Assembly: GCA_019321725.1 (NCBI GenBank)
Contig: CM033107.1
Span: 23,055,445 to 23,119,444 of the forward strand
From: Paulownia fortunei
Lineage: Eukaryota; Streptophyta; Magnoliopsida; Lamiales; Paulowniaceae
Direction of reading: 5' to 3'
Length of the DNA: 64,000 bases
The notes beneath the pieces were generated by a model. The model made no database searches and was not told the origin of the DNA. It saw nothing but the letters and a program-made list of their open reading frames with translations. How positions within the stretch are numbered: the stretch's first letter is position 1; each line of letters opens with the position of its first letter. Below are positions 35,357 through 46,810 of the stretch, one piece after another. Position numbers and translations under genes: made by a program.

Positions 35357-38300
35357 TAATACTGTACAAGTATTTACCAAATATGATGTCATATTCTTAT
35401 TATTTTTTCTAGTAATAATAGACTAAAGTTTTTCTAGACACTACGAGTCTATGAGGAAGTTCCGTTCAATGTTTTTGCAAAAAATAATGTGAAGAATTCT
35501 TATTTGAAAATATATTGAATACTGTGGTTAGTGATATTATATAATTATTTTATATTATTATATTTTTTAAAATTAATATAATAATTAGATAATATACATA
35601 TATATTTTTTATTGATAAAATAATTATATATATATAATATAAATATACATGTATGTGTATATATGTATGCATAATAATGAGTAGGATTTTTTATAATATT
35701 ATGATAATGATAAAAATAATTTTGAATAATTTAGTATTTGAATGTTTAATTTAATTTTTTGAATATACTAAAACTTCTGGAATTAAAACCGAACTAAATA
35801 CAAATATTTTAGTCTTACCTTTCTGAGACAAAATATAAACAGTAAGGAAATTATGTGCTGATTTGCTTGTAGATGGAGACAGAGACACGCGTTTCATATA
35901 CTTGTCTTGAAACCAATTCTTGGAGTAAGCAATCTTTTGTTGTCTCACTTTTTTTTTTATTAATATATATTAATAAACTTACCTCCAATCTCAAATAACT
36001 CAATTACGAACTTCTCCCCTTCCCTTCTTTTATAATTATAACAGTTTTTTACTCTTAAGTCTGTCACTTTATCAAAATTCTATTACTGCTAGAATTTTTG
36101 ACCAAAAATAACAACGTAAGCGAAAAAAAATTGGTGAACTTTTTATTTCATCCTTAATACGATTGTCCTATACACTTTATAAAATTTCAAACTTAGAGAA
36201 AATGTAAATGGAATAATTAGATATATAAAAGAGAAAAAATATATTGAAAATTTGTTCAAAAAAGTAAAAGTGTTGGATGAACAAAATAGCCATTAGGGAC
36301 CAAAAAAATTAGCCATTGTAGGCTGTTTTTGGTCCTCCAAATTATATAATAAATTATCAATCATTAAGAAAGTCTTATTTGAACACCCCTAATTATAATA
36401 AACTCACAGTTATCAGTAACGTAAAACATATGATTGGGATCTCGTTTCAAGTGGTTAAGGAAGTCTTATTTGAGCACCCCTAGCTGTATATAAAATCAAA
36501 AAAAATATACAATTTATGATCCTCCACTTCAGAATTTTGAAGCCCTTCTATTAAAATTTTCCGTTATTCAATTTTGGGATCAACCAAGACAAATTTGATG
36601 ATAATTTAAGTATATTTTACACATGTTTATAGATTTTTTAAGGTTAGCATCAAGTTAGGATACAACTGATACAGAATGGAGATGTCACATTCACTCGAGC
36701 ACATTATCGAGAATTACAGAAAATTACTTTTGGATGAGCAGATTAAGACACATGAAGAGAGAAAACAACCAATGTGCAGATTAACTTGCAAGGAGACGCC
36801 ATATGTTACAGGATGTGGAGGTTGTCTGGATTACTTTGTCCAAAATATGTAGTTTTGGTTAGATGAAGATAACTGATTACCTTTTGGAGTGATTTTTTCT
36901 TCATATAAAAAATATAAATAAATAAATCGAACCATTAATGAGTTGATAAGCCCATTTTTTTTATTTTCTTTTTCTTTGGGATGGGGATGGGGGAGTACCA
37001 AAAATGTATTTGAAATATATGAGATACCTTATATATGATAGAAATATTGCAGGATAGAAATATTGTAGGATAATAATATTGCGTTCAGTGCACTCACTCA
37101 CATCTATACGTATTTCAATAATTTGTATCAGAGTTAAAACTTATGATATTTTTGTATAATTGAAACCGAAAAATGTAGATGTAACACTTCACCAAATGCC
37201 ACTATATCACTCGAACTTATAATTTTATAATTGAATATTTGCGATCACTTAAAAGAGCCCAACTTTGGTGTTCAAATTAGCTTATTGTGGTTCTCATGTT
37301 GCAGGTATATGGCCTAGCTAGGCCAACCTTTTCCCCTGCCAAATTCAGATGCTACCTCTGATTTCCAACTCTCAGCATATATCTGCTTCCAAGATTTCAC
37401 TATCCCTCCATAGTCCATAATATTTGTCGTGGAAATGGTGAAATCTCAAAAAAACCAGATTTGTGAAAAGCCTTTCGTTGAAATTTTTGTGTATAGTTAG
37501 CAAAACATATTATACAAATTTTCTAATTACATATAATAAGGAATTAATAAAGAAAATAATATAAATTGCATCCAAAAATCTTGAAAATGAAAATATAATC
37601 ACCACAATAATACATGCAAAAAGGTTTATATCCAAAAATATGATTTGAGAACTTAATGCGACAGCCAAGATGGCTACCCAAAAGCAGCATACCTCAAACT
37701 TCAAAAAACTCACTTTTGGGCTCAACAAATAGCCATGTTGAAGTGAATTGGAGGGCACAGTCTAATGTTGGGTAAAAGAAATGGAATACATCCAGAACTA
37801 GGTTGATGGAAAATGTTAACTTTAATATAGAAAGAAATGGTTTGGCCCAATAATATTGCTGGATGGCCTTTCTCAAAATACGGGCTGACCCAATTAGTTT
37901 TAATTCAATTATTTTGTGACGGGCCATCCGCCTTAGCCCATAATTGTAATTAAAATTATCTCAACATCAAAGTTTCAAATTCACTAAATATGAACAATTA
38001 TGTTATTAAACAAACTTGAAACCCAAATCTCTTAATTTTGGAGCTTTAGCCTTGCTATTTTAGCAAGGCTTGACGACACATAAATTTACTTATTGAAGTA
38101 TTTTTAATTTATTAAAAAAAAAAGTCCATTTTGCAAGGTACTGCTTTGCCGAAGAAGTGATATTGTGATTAATATTCAAAAAAATGTTAATACTATATTT
38201 TCATAATATGTATAATTAATTACACAATTACGAAAATATGAAAAATTGAGTAACAATTGAAGGAAACTATACTTAGTATCACTCAATATTGGAAGCCCGG

Positions 38301-38362
38301 ATATCAAGCTCTTTTACTGATCCAGATGCATACTTACATGAACCTAGATAGGACTTTGACAG
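35357..38362. other. AT-rich intergenic DNA with retroelement debris
   Basis: No functional gene is recognised. A direct repeat containing TCTTATTTGA(A/G)CACCCCTA occurs near 36373 and 36468. A weak RNase H-like remnant lies at 36690-36850 (listed separately). A short perfect 10-bp stem, AGCCTTGCTA...TAGCAAGGCT, lies at 38048-38070. Confidence 0.4.
36690..36850 (+). pseudogene. RNase H-like retroelement remnant
   Basis: One frame reads RLRHMKRENNQCAD, a stop codon, then LAR. This resembles the H-x-x-R-E-x-N-x-x-A-D-x-L-A signature near the end of plant retroelement-type RNase H domains. Only about 50 codons are recognisable and other frames are closed, so it is a decayed fragment. The match rests on one motif. 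Confidence 0.35.
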
Positions 38363-38775
38363 AGCCCGGCCCGGTGCCCAGGAATAACCATCGGAAGGCA
38401 AAGTACCATTGCTTAGCAAATTCTGGGGAATCCCATAAACCTCAGAACGCTGCCTATTACTTTGGTACTGCTGGCCACGATTGGCAGCAGCAACTATACA
38501 ATCAACATCGTCATCATCCTCGAACGGCAAGCAAGCAAAAGTTGCATTCATGAAAGTTGCAGCCATGATCACCACAGGGCCTGAAGCAATCAGTGTCCCT
38601 ACCACACTCCCACCCACAACCTGCCCCTGAACCCCCTGATAGATATATTGTCAGGCCAGTCACTCCAGGCAGGGCTGGCGGGGTTGGTGTGTTGTTGGTG
38701 CCTCTGCTGAGTTCAGGGGTGTGGTCCAATGTGCATGACTTTGGTTGTAGGAGTGAGTGCGAGGTCTGCTCCACC
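38363..38775 (-). pseudogene. AT-hook nuclear-localized (AHL) protein pseudogene, PPC/DUF296 part
   Basis: On the minus strand, [17 protein letters not shown] (about 38690-38630) is followed in another frame by [20 protein letters not shown] and [18 protein letters not shown], the second half of the PPC (DUF296) domain. A typical AHL C-terminus follows, with [20 protein letters not shown] then APGRAL (to about 38363). The domain is broken by a one-base frame change within the G-run around 38625, and the AT-hook and first half of PPC are missing; what lies upstream (38690-38775) is not AHL-like. The end runs on past the normal stop. Functional AHL proteins bind AT-rich DNA and modulate transcription; this copy cannot. 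Confidence 0.75.
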
Positions 38776-39837
38776 AGCCATTTCTTTCACTCCTTTCCTG
38801 AGAAACTGAAAATGAATTGTCGCAGAAAATTCCCAATGGAAAAGGCAAATTGTAGATTAAGATATGGTTAACTAGGAGTAAGCATATAGTAATAGATTAT
38901 AGCCATGTTTTAACAAATTTTTCTTTCGTGTCAATTGCCTTTACCAACAAACAACCATATCTCCATCAATTATATATTCCAGTTGAGCTTAATAATTATT
39001 TTGCTATTTCTGCTCTGCTATGTCTTGATCAATGATGTGTTTGGTACTCAATATTAAGAGTTGCATTTCAGAACTTACCAAACACATGTAGGGAAAATGA
39101 CCCGACAGTTTAATTTACTAGAATCAGAGAAAATGTAGTGTGTGGCTGCTGATACACTTGCCAAATCTGTGTCACTACAAGGAACTGACTTCAAATAGCA
39201 TTGTACAAATGGAAGCAGTAATAGAACATCTTATAGAAACTTGTTTTCCTGAAGTTTTCTATATCAACATAGAGTCCAGTCGCATTCTTTAGACCACAGG
39301 AAATGTCATATGCACACAATACTAATACTAATATCTTGTTGAATGTTCTCTCGATGTCAAGGTCACCTAAGCTTATTTTAAAAAACCCCATATTGGCTTT
39401 GGTAAGTACTCCTATCTTAGAAATGGCCCTGCAAAACTTTCCCAAAGAGCAAGCCAATCCTGACAAAGCCAGAACAATATTAGGGAATTCACCATAGCCA
39501 AAACATTCTAATCGTTTTCTAAAGAGACCAGCACTATCAGTCAAGCCCACATACACTACAATATTCACATACGTGTCGTGCAAAGATTCCATATTCTTGC
39601 AATTTGCCAACAAAGACTAGACAATGTCAACCATTCCGAATCTCTTTTTGTGGGGGTCCATAACGCCCGCTGACCAAATCTTGAACGCTTTCAAGTATGG
39701 CTATCATGACCCACCTTCAGCTCATGCCCCTTGGATAGCATGGCAATCCCATACCATTCTGACATTTTGCATAGGCACTGGCCATTCAGAATATCTTTCC
39801 ATTATATTCCCATTTCTCAGCCCTCAGCTTTCTCCGC
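38776..39837. other. intergenic DNA upstream of MIR169 copy 4
   Basis: Less AT-biased than most of the region. The longest frame is 140 codons on the minus strand (39191-39613) and resembles no family I know. Some of this stretch may be promoter sequence for the fourth hairpin. Confidence 0.4.
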
Positions 39838-39847
39838 CTATATATAT
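39838..39847 (+). promoter_or_regulatory. candidate TATA box upstream of MIR169 copy 4
   Basis: CTATATATAT within TTTCTCCGCCTATATATATT, a C/T-rich setting typical of plant core promoters. It is about 100 bases upstream of the hairpin base. Confidence 0.45.
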
Positions 39848-39942
39848 TCAGCACCTCATCATGCCTATAACTCAACTCATTGCTATATGAGAAAGATTTT
39901 AACTTTGATTGAGGAAATAAGAAATGTTAGTGCATCGCATTG

Positions 39943-40112
39943 CATTGCATGAATGGGATGAGAGTACGATACAGCCAAGGATGAATTGCCGGCAACATAT
40001 CAAATACTACTACTTAGTTTGACGATGGTGGTGGCTTTTGCTTGTTATTAGAAAATTTGTCGGCAATTTATCGCCTTGGCTAAATTGGGCTCTCTTCTTT
40101 TCATGTGATGCC
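39943..40112 (+). ncRNA. MIR169: MIR169-type microRNA precursor, copy 4 (variant at position 14)
   Basis: The mature-like sequence at 39972-39992 starts CAGCCAAGGATGA and ends ATTGCCGG, differing from the commonest form only by A for C at position 14. The 3' arm (about 40060-40083; GTCGGCAATTTATCGCCTTG followed by GCT) pairs with it. Its AATT matches the changed position, and a 2-nt bulge lies opposite GATG. The lower stem pairs GGGATGAGAGTACGATA with the reverse complement of AAATTGGGCTCTCTTCTTTT and continues to GCATGA / TCATGTGATGC. The loop is about 65 nt, longer than in copy 3. It lies 17 kb beyond copy 3 and on the same strand. Target class by family: NF-YA mRNAs. Confidence 0.85.
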
Positions 40113-43100
40113 TGTGTGAGGCTTTACGTGTGAAGCTTTGGTTTTCTTCTTTTACATGCATGTTTTTCATATATATGTTCTGACATTTGATCGTGTACAG
40201 ACAAATTTTAGTATGTATATCCATTGCAATTGTCATCACGTGTACACTTTGCAGATAAGATTTTATACGTGACGGGAATTTGATACAATACAATAAAGAT
40301 TAGAAGGTGCACTGGGGCAAGATCCTCACCCTTTGGTGTGGAACAAAAGGTGTAGGCAATTCTGAAAAATTTCTAATTCGTGAAGCAGAATTACTGTGAT
40401 AGGCTGGAAATATAGAGTGTTGGTATGGAAAATTCCAGTATTCAATGCAATGCAATTACCATGCATGCTGTTAGAAAATATGAAGCCCTGAAAAGTAAAA
40501 GAGACACAGGAGTTTAGAGTGCTTCGGCTATGAATAAGCCCATATTTATTGCAATTTGCTTCTTATGTTTCCAGAAGAATGAGCGAGCGCAATAACTTGC
40601 AATGAAACACTTATCTAGACTAGGTGTTGGACACCAAAACGGTAAGATCATGCCACATCATCATAATACGAGTTTTGTTATTAATTTTACATCATCTTAT
40701 CGAGCAGTTTAAGATGTAAGAACACTTGATGTAGGTAAAAAATATTTTCAAAATTGACAACTCTCAATCTTCAAAGATACTATATAAATTTACTATAGTT
40801 TTTTGGGAGGTTTATTATGAAATCGGTTTGGGTTATATGCATGGATTGTGCTACTTATAATGGTTTGTTAGGATACCTGAAGATTGCTTAATACTATTGG
40901 ATTTGTTGAATGCAAGTTATAATTCTTGCATCCTAAGGTTTTTAAACCAATGGGCCTGAAACAAGTAGCTCATTTATCATCTTAATATATGATTTTTTTA
41001 AGTTCAATTGTAACTGGCCCAAATTCAATCAACCAAATTTAAATTTCTCTAAATTACATGTAACATTCAGCAATAAATTTGGTTTTTAATTGATTAGTAA
41101 TCTAATCATCAAACATAGACTTAAAGAGTTATTTAAGTTTTTTGAAACCATTTATTAATATTATTCACTTCACTTGGAATTACAATATGAAATAAAATTT
41201 TATAAATGAATATTTGCATTCTTTTCAGTGGTTTATCCATTGTCTTTCCTTTGGTGAACCTAAACTCCCAAAATTAGTTGTGTGATTATTTTAATTTCTA
41301 TTACAACTAATTGATGGCACATGTTCTGATATTAAGGTTCTATTTTAGTTCCCCAACCTGTAATTAGAAGATTCCCAGATTCCATCTACCTGTCCTCTAG
41401 CTAGCTAGTTAAATCATGTGTATACAGGGAGCTGGCAGCGGCCAGCAAACCACTCAATTCTATAATTTTTTTTAAATAAATATAAATTATATAATATAAT
41501 TATTAATTTATTAAATTTTGTCCTTCTAAAATATTAGAATTTTAAAAAAAAATCTCGTCCCTATTTTTATTTTTTGACTCTTTTATATGTGTGTGTGTGT
41601 GTGTGTGTGTAATCGCCCATCTTTACCCAATTGCTCATGTTGTCCTAGTTTACAGGTCAAAATCCAATTCTCACTTTCCCTATATAAAAATTCTGGTGAT
41701 GTGGACCTAACTGTATACTGGACCAAATTATGATAGCATTTGTTTCTTGCCTTGGACCATAATTACTGGACTTTTCAACGAACCTTCCCTAAGAAAGAGA
41801 CGTTCATTTTCAATTTTTTCTTTCTTCTTCTAGGAATGTGGATTTTATTATAAAATGGAAATTGAAACGTACATTACGAGGAAATATTATGATCCTCATT
41901 AGAGAAATGACTTATTTAAGGTACGCATGAGTCAGGCCGTGCCCAAACATGGCCATGCCCTTTGTTTTTTTTCATTTTTTGGTTTTAATAATGTCTGCTT
42001 TCATGTGGCACACTCTTTTGGACCTGTCAACCTTGCCAAATGGATAATTGCAGCTTTTTTTGTTTTGTTTTTTTACTTAGGTTATAAACTTCACCCAATT
42101 AATTATGTAAAATAATTTATATATAATTGGGTCACAATCATTAATGTCAATCCTCCCAATAAACCCCATTTTACGTAGCTAATACAAGTGTTCCAAAGTC
42201 TCTACAAACTACCAACATTCGAATATTAATACTCATTATTAACCCCTAATCATTTTATTGCTGCACCATGTCGTTGGGGTATTGTTATTTGCATTATTTT
42301 TCGTAGAATAAGGTTCTTTTTTCTGCCCTTGGATTGTAAAATGATTTACATCCACATAGAGCTAAAAAATAATTAAAATATTTGATACTCGATTCGATAT
42401 TAATTGTTAAAAATTTATTTGATCTCGATTTATTTAACATAACAAATCAAATTTGAATATATATTTTTATTCGATAAAATCTGAAATTTAGTTCGAATTC
42501 GATTAATAATAAAATATATATTAAAAGATTAAGATATTCTAACTTAATTCGTGTTCGACTTGATTAAAGTTGGTTGAAGTTTAATTTAATTAACAATCAA
42601 ATCAAGTTTAAACACAATTTTTAAAATTTAATAAAAATTCAAATAAATTTAATTGAATATTAATGTGTCCGATATTACTCGATTCGATTCCTTTTTACTA
42701 ATAGAAATCGTTTTTACTAATAGATCCACACCAATGAAGTTTGGTGCCCTGATATTAGCATTAAACCAGGGTGTTCTAGGTTCCAACATATATGTTCAAA
42801 TTTCCATCTAAGATTTGTTAAATTTTGACAAGATGTCCAAACTGTCCCCATTTTTAATTTACGCTTAATTTACAATATCGAATTGCAAGAATTCCTCTAC
42901 ATTTTCACCTTCATAGAATTTGAATTTTTTTTTATAGAAAACAACTTAGAGAATTGAAACCTAGAAAAGTTAATTAGAAATATGTGGAAACAATTATGAA
43001 AAAAGTGTCATTATTAAATCACGATTGCCCCTAATTCGCAATGCCAAATTAAAAAATGTCACTACATTTTCCTCTTAATAAGATTATAAATAATTATAGA

Positions 43101-45936
43101 AAATTAAAAGTGGACAGCATAATCAATGCTTGGCATGCAATGACTAGTTGGTGAGTTGGATAGATGAGTAAATTCTCAATCGTGCTTTTAATTTTGTGAA
43201 AGAAAAAAATTAAATTTTTTTCCTTAAGAAAAATGGTATTTTTTTCTACTAGCCACAAATTATATTGAAAACCTTTCAATGTCTTCGTATGAGGACTTAA
43301 CTATTATTCTTAATTTTTTCAGTTAAATAAATTCTTTTAATTTTTTCAAGGTTTCAAGTTTTCATAATTAAATTATAACTCATGAAGAGAAAAAATTTAT
43401 TTCCTATATTGTGGTCACATTTTTATTAGGAGATAAATGTAGAGGCTTTTTTTTATTCGCCCGTAGTGAATTACAGGTAAATATTTGAGTAGGTTGAATA
43501 TTTAAAAAAAAAAACAATTAGCAAAATTTTGGATTGAAAATGGATAGAGGGTAATTACCATCAAAATAACTGCCTCATGTTGAACCATTAATTATCATAA
43601 AATTAATATTCCAAATAATTAAACTATTGCAATTTGTATGATAGCACTAATTATAATAGTTAGAGAATGAAGCTGGTGATTTTGACATTAAGATGATTAA
43701 TTAAACAAGCACATGGTTAAGCATGAGGGCCTGGAACAATGTCACGTTGTGCTGATCTCCTAGATATTAGAAGTGGTTTTTTGGTTAAAAATGGCTTGAA
43801 ATCTGAATCCCATCAATAGAATAATTTCCAAATTGCATGCCATAAATTATACAATTATCGTGAAACGGGAAACGAGTTCTTATCCAAATCGTAAAATTAT
43901 ACAAATAGTAAAGTTAATGGTTACAATGAATTATATATATTTAAAATCGTGATTTAAATATAAGGTGGAGTTGTTAAAAAAATATCATCTAATTCATAGT
44001 CTTGACGTATTAACTAAAAATGTTCACAAATTTCTTATAAACTTTTTGAAGCAATTACAAAACATTATAACAGTTGATTTTTTTTTTAAAAAATATAAAC
44101 ATAATATTTTAAGTTGAAGCTCAAACATATCTAAGAGATTAGAAAAGCATAGAGGTTGTGCTCTGTTTGGAAGTGTCGGAAGGTGAGCTCCCACATACCT
44201 TAATGGATCAACCCACCTGGTAAGATGTAGGTCCATATTTGGTAATTCGTATAGCAAATTTCTAGCCCACATCTCTTCAGGAAGAAGAAAGATAAGTAAT
44301 ATCACATATTGTAGATTGCTTCAAAGGAAATTCCTACTCTTGCAGATTGTTTCCTATCTAAAAATCGGGATGTCAATGGGTCGAATATGATTTTCAGTAT
44401 CAAGATTCAATTCGTTAAAATTTTTAAGAATACAGATATGCATCAAATTCAAACTTAATGGATAAACTCATTAGACTTGTTTTATAATTTAAAAAATATT
44501 AAAAATTATACTTCTTAAAAATAATATTATTAAAAATTTCTACAAAATCTAAATATATAATAAATTTTAAAAAAAATAAACGAGTTGAGTCTTAATGGAA
44601 TTTGAAAATAAAAAACTCAGAATCTGTTGAAATTCGTTTATATTATTAAAATCCATCTCAAGTGGGATGGATTCAGATTTTGTCCCGTACTGCTGCATTT
44701 CTTGTCAAAGAGTTAAATAAAACCTTTGAGGTGATATTATTGAATATAAATTATCTCCAAAGTAGAGAGGATTATTTGATAATTATTACTTGCATTTTCC
44801 TTAACCCATTGCTTAACTTTATATTAAGCTACGCTAAACAAGGGCTCCTCTAATTTTGCCTGTTTACATTTGGTTTTATTTAACATTCTCTTTCTTAATT
44901 AAACTAAAAGTAAATAGCAAACTGAAATTGATAGTCAGTGTCCCTCTCAAAAAATGATTTTATTATAATTTTATGTTTCATCTTATATTATATATCTTAC
45001 ATATATGACACATATATATAATTAATTTCAAGTATATATTTAAAGAATTATTTTATATACGTACATATATATTATATGAATACATAATACAATATAAAAG
45101 TACAATAAAATTTCAAATTGTTAGAAAGAAATATTACGGATAGGGAAGCCTTTAGAAAATGATTGAAAGGTCTCAAGAATATTTTGGAAGCTATGGACTA
45201 TTCTTAGCAGGGAAAACATCAATGGAAAAGCAAGACATTCTGCTAATTATTAATTAAAATTCTATGAAAACAACATAACACGTTGAGAAAAGAAAATTAT
45301 TGACAAGAAAAAAAGAAAAAGAAAAAGACAAAAAGTGGAGAAAACAGAATCCAATTTGCCTCAATCATGAATCATCCAATTGTAGAAGTGGACCATATAG
45401 GATCATTCTCATCATCGTGATACTCATATAGACTTAGAATTGAAGACTAATTAGTCTGATTTATCTCGATAAATAAATTGCTAATCTTGGTACGGTCCAA
45501 TTATACATATGTAGTACAATTCTAAATCCATGACTTCACCCAAACCAACTTAATTTAAAAATCAAATTGAGAATGAAATCTTCAAAGTCTTACTTGTTCA
45601 ACTCCCAATATGTTTAGGCTAATAAACAAAAACTCTCTCATATTCAGTATAAGTTTCAAAATGACTATTTGATTATCCTTATGATAAACAGATATAATAA
45701 TTATTCAATGGAACTTTAGGAAATTTAATGCACAAATAAATGTTGAAATAAGGATGAATTGATATTACATTTAAACGCAGAGGAATACCAATCGATTCAA
45801 CTTGGATCAACAGCTAGTCTTATTCGAATGATATGAATTGATGAGTAGCTAGTCTATAAGTCCTCTACGAATGTTATAAATGGAATCACGTATAATATAT
45901 GTTAATGCCCTCTTACTTCAATGAATACTATCAAAG
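40113..45936. other. AT-rich intergenic DNA, no gene recognised
   Basis: Contains a (TG)n microsatellite at about 41586-41611. A TTCGAT/AATTCGA-rich block at 42360-42700 resembles subterminal repeats of hAT-type nonautonomous elements, and a related block lies at 44360-44660. A less AT-biased stretch at 44110-44340 has a minus-strand frame (44024-44305) without a recognisable family and may be retroelement LTR sequence. Nothing here supports a functional gene. Confidence 0.45.
41586..41611. repeat. (TG)n microsatellite
   Basis: An uninterrupted TG run following TTTTATA. Confidence 0.85.
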
Positions 45937-46810
45937 TTTGTTTACTTCATTTGATTAGGTTGAATATACTAAAATATCTAATCTAGTCAAATATTTACTT
46001 TTGATGATGATGACCCACGATAAAATTTCAAGTTCGGTGTAATTGATGATTTTTTATGGATAATTCATCCCAACTATGAGGTGGATGAAATAATCGCACC
46101 CTCTCATTCAAATATTTAGAATATATTTTGGCAATAATATTCATAATTTTAAACCATGTATCACAATTTAAACCTAAACTAATTTATGATAATTTAAAAT
46201 TAAGGGTAAATTAGTCAAAAGCATAATAATCCATATAATTATCCGTCTAAATATATGTTTGATAAGAATTTTTATTAACATATTATTCAAATAATCATAT
46301 GAAGTACGCATGAGATATATTGAATAATTTAATCATAATCCACATCTCATCATATTTTTCATCAATAATTTCTCATCCCAATCAAAAAAATAAATGACCT
46401 CTCAAAGTATTCATCCATTTACAGACCTTAAACCATTGGAACTTGTTTACTTCATTTGATTAAGTTGGATATACTAAAATATCCAAATTAGTCAAATGTT
46501 TACTTTTGGTGATAATAGCCCATGATAAAATTTCAAATTCGATACAAATTGATAATTTTTATTGAATAACTTATCCATCTATGAGGTGGGATGAAATAAT
46601 CACAACATTCTATCTAAAATATCTAAAATATATTTTGATCATAATACCCATGATTTTAAACTATACTAATTTATGTGAGAATTTTTTATTAATATATTAT
46701 TTAAATAATTATATAAGGCACGTATAAAATTTATTGAATAATTTAATCTTATCCCATATCTCATTACATTTTTCATCAATCATTTATCATCTCAACTAAA
46801 AAAAGTAAAC
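45937..46810. repeat. diverged tandem duplication, 505-bp offset
   Basis: The segment 45937-46395 is repeated at about 46442-46805. Shared blocks in order include TTGTTTACTTCATTTGATTA, ATACTAAAATATC, CATTTTTCATCAAT and CTATGAGGTGG, with scattered substitutions and a deletion in the second copy. No coding potential. Confidence 0.8.

Noticed and set aside
37662..37685. CAGCCAAGATGGCTACC as a fifth miR169 copy
   Set aside because: Only the first eight bases match in register and no opposite arm capable of forming a MIR169 stem lies nearby.
38048..38070. 10-bp perfect stem AGCCTTGCTA / TAGCAAGGCT as a terminator or small RNA
   Set aside because: Too short for a plant miRNA precursor, and intrinsic terminators do not apply to nuclear Pol II genes.
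39191..39613. 140-codon minus-strand frame
   Set aside because: No recognisable family or motif and no supporting neighbours; it may be chance, so it is mentioned only under the surrounding stretch.
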